From NCBI RefSeq assembly GCF_004122035.1, contig NZ_SAXA01000009.1:1-64000 (forward strand): 64,000 nucleotides of DNA, in the 5' to 3' direction. A program made the translations under genes and the position numbers. Shown in pieces: positions 17,946 through 26,639 of the stretch; the stretch's first letter is position 1; every line of letters starts with the position of its first letter. Under the pieces are notes generated by a model that was given only the letters and a program-made list of their open reading frames with translations, was not told the origin of the DNA and did no database searches. Origin of the DNA: Ancylomarina salipaludis (GTDB taxonomy: Bacteria > Bacteroidota > Bacteroidia > Bacteroidales > Marinifilaceae).

Positions 17946-19088
17946 ATGAAAAGCAAGGGGAATTTTATTAATCAAACCTATCGCGAAGGCTATAAAAGCA
18001 CATCCTCGTTTTTGATTAATCGTTCATTCGAATGGCAGGATAAGCAGATTAATATCATGCTGGAATCCTGCATGCACCGTCTTGGTGAATTGAATGCTTA
18101 TTGCAAATATTTTAAAGATATTGACACGCATCTTCCTATGTTTACTGCGATTGAGGTGACGGCTTCGAATATGATGGAAGGAATTCGCTCGAATATAACT
18201 CAGGCTTTTCTACCTTCAGCATCAAAGGGGTATCGGAGTTTGATTGCTCATAAACAAGTAAGGAATTATATCAATTCGATTGACTGGGCAGTAAATGAAC
18301 TGGAAAAATTTCCTTTGAGTCTTCATATGATAAAGGAAACGCACCGTATGCTTTACGCTGATTTGCCTAGAGAAGAGGAAACGGCTGGTAAGTTGAGAAT
18401 AAAATTCAATGCCAAGGACAATAAGTATCAGGAATCTGAGGGGGCTAACTACACCCCACCGAGCAAGCAAGAACTGAAAAGACTAATTAATGATGCAAAG
18501 TGGTTTTGGCGTAACGAAGATCTTGAACTTCCCTACCTTATAAAAATGGCTATATCACTTTGTCAGTTTGAAACCATACTTCCTTTCCTTGATGGAAATG
18601 GTCGTACCGCCCGAACATTGATTCTGTTGGAATTATTAAGCTTGAAGTTTATCGAAAAGCCTATTTTTTGTCTTTCAGCTTTTTTCGAAAAGAATAGATT
18701 GGAATATTACCACCGATTAAATTTAATCCGATCGAAAAATGATGTGGAGCAATGGATACGTTTTTTTATTACAGGAATGAGTGAAACCGCTTCGTATTGT
18801 ATTGAAAGGCTTGAAGACTTGCAAGCGCTTAAAACTAGTTATCAGGAAAGAATTGAAACAAAATTAGGTAAAAAAAGACACCCTTCTGCAAAGCAACTTT
18901 TACAGATATTCTACTCAAAACCTTATCTTTCGGTCAATGAAATAAAAGAAGAAATGAATTTGAGTTTTCAGTCATCAAACCAATTGGTGAAAGAACTTGA
19001 GGAAGCAGGATTTATTAAAGAAATGGCCGGAGCCAGACGAAACAGAGTCTTTTATTTGTGGGAGTATTTGGCCATTTTTGAAATGTAA
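17946..19088 (+). CDS. Fic family protein with altered active site
   Basis: Fic-domain protein of 380 aa. N-terminal helical Fic_N-like part contains S74-xxx-E78-G79 (SNMMEG), which fits the inhibitory helix motif (S/T)xxxE(G/N) of class II Fic enzymes. The core motif reads QFETILPFLDGNGRTAR. Canonical Fic AMPylases have HPFxDGNGR; here the catalytic histidine is Leu212 (codon CTT at 18579-18581), while the phosphate-binding DGNGR is intact. The C-terminus (~310-380) is a winged helix (LSVNEIKEEMNLSFQSSNQLVKELEEAGFI). AMPylation is therefore doubtful; the protein may bind nucleotide or act as a regulator. It is followed 10 bases later by an AlkC-like gene. Confidence 0.92.
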   Translation: MKSKGNFINQTYREGYKSTSSFLINRSFEWQDKQINIMLESCMHRLGELNAYCKYFKDIDTHLPMFTAIEVTASNMMEGIRSNITQAFLPSASKGYRSLIAHKQVRNYINSIDWAVNELEKFPLSLHMIKETHRMLYADLPREEETAGKLRIKFNAKDNKYQESEGANYTPPSKQELKRLINDAKWFWRNEDLELPYLIKMAISLCQFETILPFLDGNGRTARTLILLELLSLKFIEKPIFCLSAFFEKNRLEYYHRLNLIRSKNDVEQWIRFFITGMSETASYCIERLEDLQALKTSYQERIETKLGKKRHPSAKQLLQIFYSKPYLSVNEIKEEMNLSFQSSNQLVKELEEAGFIKEMAGARRNRVFYLWEYLAIFEM

Positions 19089-19098
19089 GTAGAAAATT

Positions 19099-20223
19099 AT
19101 GGAAGAAGGTTTTTTGTTTAAGGATGTGTTCAATCCGCAGCTAGTTGCAAACATGGGGCAAAACTTAAAAGCTGTTTGGCCTAGTTTTGATGAAGTTTCA
19201 TTTCAAAATCAGATTGTTCCAAATTTAGTCGATTTGAGTTTATCCGAACGATCTCATCTTATTTGTGAAGCTCTTTATACCCACCTTCCTTCTGAGTATA
19301 AAAAAGCAATAGATATTCTATTATCGTCCTTTAATCAAACAGTTGAAAAGTTGGAGACGACTGGTTTTGATGGGTTTTATTATATGCCTATAGCTCGCTA
19401 TGTATCGATCTATGGTTTGGATGAGGGCGACTTTGAAACCTCTATGAAGGCTTTAGTCGAAATCACCAAGCGTTTTACTTCAGAAGATGCTATTCGGTCT
19501 TTTATTCGTAAATATCCCAAACAAAGTTTTGAATACTTTTATAAATGGTCTGCGGATGAGAATGTGCATGTTAGACGATTGGTGTCGGAAGGCACAAGAC
19601 CAAGATTGCCCTGGTCTTCTGTACTTAGAGAGTTTATTGTTGATCCGAGTCCCGTTTTAGAACTACTCGAAGAGCTAAAAGAAGATCCGGATTTGTATGT
19701 ACGCCGATCGGTTGCTAATAATTTGAACGATATCGCAAAAGATCATCCGCAATTGGTTGTAAAAAGGTTAAAAAATTGGCAATCCATCAATAATAAAGGA
19801 ACGCAATGGATCATTACTCATGCTTCACGCACCTTATTAAAACAGGGTTTGCCTGAAGTTTTGGACTTATTGGGCTACCCAGCGGATGTGAAAATCTCAG
19901 TGGAGAATTTCATGCTGAACAAAGCCGAATGTAAGATGGGGGAAGAAATAGAGTTTGTTTTCCAAATCGTATCAAAAGCCAAAGAAGAACAGAATTTAAT
20001 GATTGATTTTGTTATCCACTATATGAAAGCGAATGGCAAAACAGCACCCAAGGTTTTTAAACTTTCAAAGAAAAAAATGCCGGCAAAAGGAACTCTGATT
20101 TTAAAAAAGAAATTATCCTTTAAGGCTATTACCACTCGCAAATATTATGAGGGTTTACATGAAATAGAAATTCAGGTGAATGGAAAAAGATATGGCATGC
20201 GGGAATTTCAATTGAAAAAATGA
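19099..20223 (+). CDS. DNA alkylation repair protein, AlkC-like
   Basis: 374-aa protein of the AlkC/AlkD superfamily of HEAT-like-repeat DNA glycosylases that remove N3- and N7-alkylated purines. Helical repeats occupy ~1-275, with the conserved segments FYKWSADENVHVRRLVSEGTRP, LPWSSVLREFI and DPDLYVRRSVANNLNDIAKD. The C-terminal ~95 residues look like an Ig-like beta domain (ECKMGEEIEFVFQIVS to YGMREFQLKK), an arrangement known for AlkC and not AlkD. It probably shares a transcript with the Fic gene upstream. Activity on a specific lesion cannot be read from the sequence. Confidence 0.85.
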   Translation: MEEGFLFKDVFNPQLVANMGQNLKAVWPSFDEVSFQNQIVPNLVDLSLSERSHLICEALYTHLPSEYKKAIDILLSSFNQTVEKLETTGFDGFYYMPIARYVSIYGLDEGDFETSMKALVEITKRFTSEDAIRSFIRKYPKQSFEYFYKWSADENVHVRRLVSEGTRPRLPWSSVLREFIVDPSPVLELLEELKEDPDLYVRRSVANNLNDIAKDHPQLVVKRLKNWQSINNKGTQWIITHASRTLLKQGLPEVLDLLGYPADVKISVENFMLNKAECKMGEEIEFVFQIVSKAKEEQNLMIDFVIHYMKANGKTAPKVFKLSKKKMPAKGTLILKKKLSFKAITTRKYYEGLHEIEIQVNGKRYGMREFQLKK

Positions 20224-20338
20224 CGTTTTAGGACTAAAATTCTAAATTAGAGAACTTTATGCAATCGTTTCAGTACGATACATAATCCTGATCTATTCTC
20301 TTTATTTATAGGTTTTTGAGTTTATATATCAAGCATTC

Positions 20339-20370
20339 TTTGTTGCAGAAAAGATATTAATGTAACTTTG
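20339..20370 (+). promoter_or_regulatory. pgk promoter (Bacteroidota type)
   Basis: TTTG (20339-20342), 20 bases, TAACTTTG (20363-20370): full match to the Bacteroidota consensus. The expected transcription start is near 20377, about 27 bases before the pgk start codon. Confidence 0.65.
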
Positions 20371-20403
20371 TTTTGCAGAAAAAAAACTAAATATAATTAT
20401 ATC

Positions 20404-21591
20404 ATGCAAACTATTGATTCATACAATTTTTCAGATAAGAAGGCTATTATTCGTGTAGACTTTAATGTGCCTTTGAACGAGCAATTCGAAATTACTGATG
20501 ATACTCGTATTCGTGCCGCACTGCCTACTATCAAGAAAGTATTAGAGGGAAATGGTTCAGCTATTTTGATGTCTCACCTTGGTCGTCCAAAGGGAAAAGA
20601 TGAGAAGTTTTCATTAAAGCATATTGTTGCTCACTTGTCAAAATCGATTGGTGTTGAGGTAAAATTTGCTGATGATTGTATTGGTGAAAGTGCAAGAACT
20701 ATGGCTGCAGAATTAAAGCCAGGTGAAGTGCTTTTATTGGAAAACCTTCGTTTTTACGATGAGGAGAAAAAAGGAGATGAGGCCTTTGCTAAGAAATTAG
20801 CTGATTTGGCTGATTTTTGGATCAATGATGCATTTGGTACAGCTCACCGTGCACACGCGTCTACAGCAGTTATTGCTAAATTCTTCCCTGAAGCTAAAAT
20901 GTTCGGATATGTAATGGAAAATGAATTATCAAGTGTTGATAAGGTATTGAAAGATACAAAGCGTCCATTAACTGCAATTATGGGTGGTGCTAAAGTATCA
21001 TCTAAAATTGAAATTATTCAGACCTTAATGTCACAAGTTGATAACTTGATTATCGGTGGTGGAATGACTTACACTTTTGTGAAAGCTGTAGGTGGAACGA
21101 TTGGTGATTCATTGGTTGAAGATGATAAGTTGGAAATGGCAAGAGAAATTTTGAAAAAAGCAGAAGAGAACAACGTGAAACTTCACTTGGCAACTGACGC
21201 TTTAATTGCTGATGCTTTCTCGAACGATGCCAACACAAAATCTTGTGATGTGAATGCAATTCCTGAAGGATGGATGGGATTGGATGTTGCCGAAGCAACC
21301 ATCGAAAGCTTCAAAAAAGTGATCGAAGAATCGAAGACAATTCTTTGGAATGGTCCTGTAGGGGTTTTCGAAATGGATACTTTTGCTAAAGGAACTAAAG
21401 CGATTGCTGATGCGATTGTAACAGCTACTGAAAAAGGTGCTTTCTCATTGATTGGTGGTGGTGATTCTGTTGCTGCAATCAATAAATATGGTTTAGCTGA
21501 TAAAGTAAGCTACGTATCAACTGGTGGTGGTGCACTTTTAGAGTACATCGAAGGTAAAGAATTGCCAGGCGTAAAAGCTATTAGAGGATAA
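20404..21591 (+). CDS. pgk: phosphoglycerate kinase
   Basis: Glycolytic enzyme transferring phosphate between 1,3-bisphosphoglycerate and ADP. Signatures: [74 protein letters not shown] and the glycine-rich [13 protein letters not shown] / [18 protein letters not shown]. 395 aa from the ATG at 20404. An upstream in-frame start at 20368 falls inside the promoter's -7 element and was rejected. Single-gene transcript with its own promoter and terminator. Confidence 0.97.
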   Translation: MQTIDSYNFSDKKAIIRVDFNVPLNEQFEITDDTRIRAALPTIKKVLEGNGSAILMSHLGRPKGKDEKFSLKHIVAHLSKSIGVEVKFADDCIGESARTMAAELKPGEVLLLENLRFYDEEKKGDEAFAKKLADLADFWINDAFGTAHRAHASTAVIAKFFPEAKMFGYVMENELSSVDKVLKDTKRPLTAIMGGAKVSSKIEIIQTLMSQVDNLIIGGGMTYTFVKAVGGTIGDSLVEDDKLEMAREILKKAEENNVKLHLATDALIADAFSNDANTKSCDVNAIPEGWMGLDVAEATIESFKKVIEESKTILWNGPVGVFEMDTFAKGTKAIADAIVTATEKGAFSLIGGGDSVAAINKYGLADKVSYVSTGGGALLEYIEGKELPGVKAIRG

Positions 21592-21645
21592 TATAGATTT
21601 TGAATTATGATTTGAGATTATTTTCAAGTCGGATTCTTAAGAAAT

Positions 21646-21692
21646 AACCATGAATTCACAGATTATATAATTTGTGGATTCGTGGTTTTTTT
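21646..21692 (+). terminator. terminator of pgk
   Basis: Long hairpin with arms 21646-21663 and 21670-21687 (AACCATGAATTCACA pairing with TGTGGATTCGTGGTT through G-T wobbles), followed by a T-run. Confidence 0.8.
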
Positions 21693-21823
21693 ATGATCTA
21701 ATACTTGATTCATTATCATTAAAGAATCAAGTATCTTTGTATTGATGATTTTTTCCTGAGCGTGTTTTGTGTAAATTAAATGCTCTTGGAAGTTAATTTT
21801 TCAAAATTAGATTGAGATTTGAT

Positions 21824-22810
21824 ATGACAGATTTGAAGCACAGAATATTCAACATACAGTCCGAAGAAGAATTTAGACAAATTGCATTTGAAGTTTTTCA
21901 ATTTCAGGCAACGAATAACCCGGTTTATGCCGAGTATATAAAATTACTGAATGTTGATGTGTCTAAAATCGATGCGATACATAAAATTCCTTTTTTACCA
22001 ATCGAATTTTTCAAATCGCATAAAGTGGTTTCTTCTCAGGAAGAAGCGAAAGCTATTTTTACCAGTAGCGGCACAACAGGAAATCTGACATCAAGACATT
22101 ATGTGCCGGATTTGGGTATCTATGAAGATAGTTTTACCAAAGGATTTGAAGCTTTCTACGGCCCGGTGAATGAATATTGTATTCTGGCTTTGTTGCCCTC
22201 TTATCTTGAGCGCGAAGGCTCCTCTCTCATTTATATGATGGAGAAGTTGATTAAAGATAGTGGCCATCCGAAATCAGGATTCTATTTGAATAATCACGAG
22301 GAATTGATTGCAAATCTCAATGAATTAAAATCTCAAAATCAGAAAGTGTTATTGTTGGGGGTCAGCTTTGCACTGCTTGAACTTGCCGAAAATCACCAGC
22401 TCGATTTAGGAGAGGTTATTGTGATGGAAACAGGAGGGATGAAAGGTCGCCGAAAGGAAATGACCCGTGAAGAATTGCATGCTATTTTCACCTCTCGCCT
22501 GGGAGTAAAAAAAATTCATTCAGAATATGGAATGACCGAACTCTTATCGCAAGGCTACAGTAAAGGCGATAGTCTGTTTAAAACTCCAGCCTGGATGAAA
22601 ATTCTGATTCGTGATGCTTACGATCCTTTTTCTTATGAAAGAACGGGGAGAAGTGGTGGTGTCAACGTCATCGATTTGGCCAATCTTTATTCCTGTTCTT
22701 TTATCGAAACACAAGATTTAGGTAAGATTCATGCTGATGGCAAATTTGAAATCCTTGGCCGATTCGACAACTCTGATATCAGGGGATGTAACTTGTTGGT
22801 GAGTGAATAG
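21824..22810 (+). CDS. LuxE-like acyl-protein synthetase
   Basis: 328-aa member of the LuxE/PaaK-like ANL adenylate-forming superfamily (PF04443). Visible are the phosphate-binding loop FTSSGTTGNLTSRH, METGGMKGRRKEMTREELH and the HSEYGMTELLSQGYS segment that corresponds to the adenylation motif. FDNSDIRGCNLLV is the C-terminal hinge. LuxE activates fatty acids and transfers them to a protein cysteine; homologues in Bacteroidota are orphan enzymes. The ATG at 21824 was preferred to a TTG 12 bases upstream. No luxCD, acyl-carrier protein or thioesterase lies nearby, so the pathway is unknown. Confidence 0.85.
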   Translation: MTDLKHRIFNIQSEEEFRQIAFEVFQFQATNNPVYAEYIKLLNVDVSKIDAIHKIPFLPIEFFKSHKVVSSQEEAKAIFTSSGTTGNLTSRHYVPDLGIYEDSFTKGFEAFYGPVNEYCILALLPSYLEREGSSLIYMMEKLIKDSGHPKSGFYLNNHEELIANLNELKSQNQKVLLLGVSFALLELAENHQLDLGEVIVMETGGMKGRRKEMTREELHAIFTSRLGVKKIHSEYGMTELLSQGYSKGDSLFKTPAWMKILIRDAYDPFSYERTGRSGGVNVIDLANLYSCSFIETQDLGKIHADGKFEILGRFDNSDIRGCNLLVSE

Positions 22811-22830
22811 TAAAAATATTGATATAAATA

Positions 22831-22866
22831 AAGGAGCTTACAAACTACAGTAAGCTCCTTTTTTTA
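22831..22866. terminator. terminator after the LuxE-like gene
   Basis: 11-bp stem AAGGAGCTTAC (22831-22841) / GTAAGCTCCTT (22850-22860) and T-run. It lies between convergent genes and may serve both. Confidence 0.88.
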
Positions 22867-22900
22867 ATTAACTACTAACTTAAAAATAATTTAGGTTTTA

Positions 22901-24133
22901 TTATCTAAGAATAAACCAAACTTCAGGATTTGCGGCACTAGTCATTTTCACTTGAGTAGGGTTATCTTTGTTATCTATTTCAACACTGTAAGGTGCATTA
23001 CCTACAATAAAATCAACCAATGGATCAAAGAAAGGCACAAAACTCCAGTTGACACCTCCTTGTAATTTGTTAATACTAACATAATTAGGTTGTCCCTTAA
23101 CTCCTCCAAAACTAAGGTTATATTGCACCCAGTATGGAGCAATGGTAAGTGATAAACTTGGTGCTTCACCAGCTAAAGTACTTTTTCCAAGGAACATTCT
23201 AGTCCCTAGTGGATATGGAAATGCGTTTGCAGAATTAGCAGCGTCCCAAGCATTTTTGACAGCTTCAGAACGATCTGTTTCTACAGAAGTTTCAATTGAC
23301 CAAATATTTGCAGTCAAATCAATAGGTGCTTGAATAATATCGATAACAATTTTGCCATCTTCAGAAATTAATTGATTTGTTTCAAGATTTGCAGTAAGGC
23401 TATTAACGGTAATTCCTAAGATTGTTATAGGCTCATAGAAGCTGATACCTGTAGGTGTTACAATAAATGCAGCTTTTACGGATTTGACTTCTTCATTTTC
23501 GGTAAAGTTAAATGTTAATCGATGATCATTTAGCCCCATAGTCATATCTATGTCGTTGATAGTCGATTCTAATGATGATCCTTTAAAAAGCTTCGAAATG
23601 GCATTTATTTTTTCTAAATAAACTTCAGGACTTTCTGTCATTTTAGTTAAGATCAGTTCGTTGCCTGTTTTAATACCTTTTACGGTCATCACATCGTTTT
23701 CATTCGACATGATTAGGAATTCAAAGTCACCCCCTTTTGCAAGATATTCATCTGCTGAAGGTGTTGCAAATTCATGCATTATCGAATTGTAAGTATCAAA
23801 GGTTAAGACTGGTCCACCATACGAAATGATGTTATAGGTTGATGTTTCAGGTTGTGTAAAATCGGCCATATTCTCAGACCAAACTGTAACCTGATTATCT
23901 TCGGCAAACTTTACAACAAAGTTATATCCTCCATATTTCTGAGTTTCCTCAGGATAATATTGAAACAACCAGCCTTGTTCAGAAGACTTAAGTGCATCAT
24001 CATAAGCTTTGTTAGCACTTTCTTTTCGTTGTGCAGCTGTTTCGTCAAAAAGTAAATCTGTGTTGTTGTCACACGAAACAACACCCATACTTAATAACAA
24101 ACCAAACAGCACTATATAAATATGTTTTTTCAT
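22901..24133 (-). CDS. DUF4302 domain-containing lipoprotein
   Basis: 410-aa lipoprotein with lipobox VVSC (Cys21) matching the DUF4302 family: N-terminal AQRKESANKAYDDALKSSEQGWLFQYYPE, YGGYNFVVKF and DTYNSIMHEFATPS. Members are found almost only in Bacteroidota next to SusC/SusD pairs and the HExxH metallohydrolase seen here. Function is not established; a surface substrate-binding role is plausible because it closes a transport operon. It starts 5 bases after the metallohydrolase stop, so the two are translated from one transcript. Confidence 0.85.
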   Translation of the reverse strand: MKKHIYIVLFGLLLSMGVVSCDNNTDLLFDETAAQRKESANKAYDDALKSSEQGWLFQYYPEETQKYGGYNFVVKFAEDNQVTVWSENMADFTQPETSTYNIISYGGPVLTFDTYNSIMHEFATPSADEYLAKGGDFEFLIMSNENDVMTVKGIKTGNELILTKMTESPEVYLEKINAISKLFKGSSLESTINDIDMTMGLNDHRLTFNFTENEEVKSVKAAFIVTPTGISFYEPITILGITVNSLTANLETNQLISEDGKIVIDIIQAPIDLTANIWSIETSVETDRSEAVKNAWDAANSANAFPYPLGTRMFLGKSTLAGEAPSLSLTIAPYWVQYNLSFGGVKGQPNYVSINKLQGGVNWSFVPFFDPLVDFIVGNAPYSVEIDNKDNPTQVKMTSAANPEVWFILR

Positions 24134-24138
24134 AGTTC

Positions 24139-25050
24139 TTAGTTTATAGAAATATTATCAAGATCTTGTTCATCTAACTTTTCTGCACGAGTTTGAATTG
24201 CAGCACGTAAAGCATCCATGTCGATTTTCCAAACATCTTTCATGTAAGACTTTACAATAGTTATTTTTTGCTCAAGAATTGGTCTCCCTGTATCCCCGGC
24301 AGTCACAAGTTTTGCTTCCCATGACTCAGGAGTATTGGTAATATAGTGGGCAATCAGCTCAACAAAATCTTCGTTTGTTTCTTTACTGGCATAGTCACTA
24401 ATAAAACCTTTAGACCATCTCTCATCCTGCTTAATTGTTTCATCGCCTTCATCTTTCCATGCATCATTCCATGAACCACCTACATAGTCTGTTGCAGAAA
24501 TTTTATCAAAATCAGTTGTATAATCTTTGGTTTGATGTAAAATATGAGAGAACTCATGGAAAATCGTACGGAAATAGTGTGAGTATAATCTCTGAACATC
24601 AGTAACATCAAGCTCATTGATTAGGTAAAGCGTGATTTTTAGTCCACCTTCCGCAGTTCCCAATACCATAGTTCCGTTATTTCTGTAACCACCAGATCCT
24701 ACCATCATAAACATTTTAGGAAAATACTTCTTTAAGAATCCTTCAGGAGCAACTTCCTCATAAGCATCTAAACATAGGTACTTGATTAGGTTAGCCATTT
24801 TAATAGAGTTCTCAACCTTAGCAGGTACTAAGGCATATTGCATATCCGATTCAACATCTTCCCACTTGTAAATAAAGTTGATATTGTAAGTGTCAACAAA
24901 TGTTTTTTCTAAATATTTATCGAAATCATTTTGTTCACCATTATCCATATTGATTACAGTGACATTCGGATTTGGCTCATCGTCTTCGGAGCAAGCCCCA
25001 AAAGCAAATACCATTGCTGTAGCTAAAAGCCAATATTTTATTTTATTCAT
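24139..25050 (-). CDS. SusCD-associated zinc metallohydrolase lipoprotein
   Basis: 303-aa lipoprotein (lipobox FGAC, Cys20) with the zinc protease-like motif HEFSH in TIFHEFSHILHQ and a downstream NEDFVELIAHY segment that may supply the third ligand. It fits the family of substrate-import-associated metallohydrolase lipoproteins that accompany TonB-dependent SusC/SusD transporters (TIGR04549 type). It probably acts at the cell surface, but whether it cuts peptides or another substrate is unknown. Placed between SusD (24 bases upstream) and the DUF4302 gene (5 bases downstream). Confidence 0.88.
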   Translation of the reverse strand: MNKIKYWLLATAMVFAFGACSEDDEPNPNVTVINMDNGEQNDFDKYLEKTFVDTYNINFIYKWEDVESDMQYALVPAKVENSIKMANLIKYLCLDAYEEVAPEGFLKKYFPKMFMMVGSGGYRNNGTMVLGTAEGGLKITLYLINELDVTDVQRLYSHYFRTIFHEFSHILHQTKDYTTDFDKISATDYVGGSWNDAWKDEGDETIKQDERWSKGFISDYASKETNEDFVELIAHYITNTPESWEAKLVTAGDTGRPILEQKITIVKSYMKDVWKIDMDALRAAIQTRAEKLDEQDLDNISIN

Positions 25051-25074
25051 AATTCGTGTTTTTTAATTTAAGAT

Positions 25075-26622
25075 TTAACGAGGGTTAGCTTCCAATCCTG
25101 CACTTCTAACATCCTGAGGTAATTGGATTGCTTTACGCAAATCATCTGTTTTTAATATATCCAGAACGACTACAGTTTCGTCGGCTTGAATCTGAAAACG
25201 AGGAACTTCAATTCCATAACGTTTGATATCGAACCAACGCAAACCTTCGTGCATGGTTAGAATTCTACGACATTGTAGTACATAATGAATTAGATTTTCC
25301 TGAATCCCCGGAGTGATTGTAAATTTAGGACTCAATTTCTTTTTTTGAGTTACAAGCGCTTCACTTGAATAAGGCATATCATTGTATAAGGTATTTACCT
25401 GATCTAAGGTTGCTTCTTTGTCTTTAAAGAAATTCTTACTCCACAGGTTTAGATCTGCCAATGCCAGATCTGATTCGTCTAACATGGTTTCAGCTTCTGC
25501 ACGAACCAATAGGGTTTCATCTGTTGTGAAAGGTATCATTACAGTTCTGCTATAACCAATTTGTGCAACAGGATCTGTTATTTCAAAAAGATATGGAATC
25601 TTGTAAAACAAACTCTTATCTAAATTATTACCGGAATAAATGAATAGACGGAAACGGTAATCAGCTGTTCCAATGGTTCCCCAAGGTGCAGGAGCAAGTA
25701 AGGTTTGCTCGTCAGCAATTTTTCTCGAATGGTTAAAACGAGATCCCGTATAAAATGCTCCAAAATTTACCCCCATATTCGAATTTGAAGTTAGAGCTAA
25801 TAAATTGGCAGGATCATTAATATAGGCTTTCGTAACAACATCAGGATCTCTAGGTAACGCACCTAGTCTTGACCAATCTCTCAATTGAGAAGATGGATTT
25901 TCTGTCAGCACTACAGAAGCATAATCTTTTGCTTTTTGCCATTTTTCGTAATACAAGTTGAAACGAGCTGCAAAGGCATAAGCCGCTTTTTTAGTAAAGT
26001 GATATGATCCAACTTCATAAATATCATCACTAATCAAAGGTAATGCTGCTTCAATATCAGCATTAATTTTTTCGTAAACATCTTTTACATTGCCTCTCTC
26101 ATACTTTGGATCAAGAGTTGTTTCTGATTTTGTCATGTATGTGATTCCCAGATCCGTTGCACTCGTCTGAGCATTGTAATGCTTACAAAAAACGTTGACC
26201 AATATAAAATGTGAATAGGCACGTGTTATTAAAGCTTCACCTTTTTCAGGTAATAGATTTTCATCTCCTAGTTCTTCAATTGCTGCCAAGGCTTCATTTG
26301 AATGAGCAATTGCAGTGTAAGCACCTTCCCATATATTTTGGGTGTCTTCGTTATCTGATTCGGTCAAATCTACCCAGTTGGCAAGTTGCTCGGAAAAACG
26401 ATCAGAATATGGATTCGTACTTCCTGTATCATCGATGTTGTCTGATGCTAATTCGGTAACGAATGCATGGTTTCCCTCAGTATAGGCTGAAACTAATAGC
26501 TTTCTAATTTTTGTTTGGCTATCAACCTCCGCACGGTTATCTGGCGTTTCGTCGAGATATGAGTCACACGAAGCAGCAAATATGCCTAGTAAGGCTATAA
26601 GTATTATATTTATTTTTTTCAT
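25075..26622 (-). CDS. SusD/RagB family nutrient-binding lipoprotein
   Basis: 515-aa surface lipoprotein with lipobox AASC (Cys19) followed by DSYLDETPDNRAEVDS. TPR-like helices follow (IWEGAYTAIAHSNEALAAIEEL, ALITRAYSHFILVNVFCKHY) and the C-terminal SusD segment RRILTMHEGLRWFDIKRYGIEV. SusD proteins form the lid of the SusC channel and bind the nutrient. The gene lies 17 bases downstream of susC. The ligand cannot be predicted; no glycan-active enzyme is nearby. Confidence 0.95.
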   Translation of the reverse strand: MKKINIILIALLGIFAASCDSYLDETPDNRAEVDSQTKIRKLLVSAYTEGNHAFVTELASDNIDDTGSTNPYSDRFSEQLANWVDLTESDNEDTQNIWEGAYTAIAHSNEALAAIEELGDENLLPEKGEALITRAYSHFILVNVFCKHYNAQTSATDLGITYMTKSETTLDPKYERGNVKDVYEKINADIEAALPLISDDIYEVGSYHFTKKAAYAFAARFNLYYEKWQKAKDYASVVLTENPSSQLRDWSRLGALPRDPDVVTKAYINDPANLLALTSNSNMGVNFGAFYTGSRFNHSRKIADEQTLLAPAPWGTIGTADYRFRLFIYSGNNLDKSLFYKIPYLFEITDPVAQIGYSRTVMIPFTTDETLLVRAEAETMLDESDLALADLNLWSKNFFKDKEATLDQVNTLYNDMPYSSEALVTQKKKLSPKFTITPGIQENLIHYVLQCRRILTMHEGLRWFDIKRYGIEVPRFQIQADETVVVLDILKTDDLRKAIQLPQDVRSAGLEANPR

Positions 26623-26639
26623 GTTGTATTTTTTTGCTT

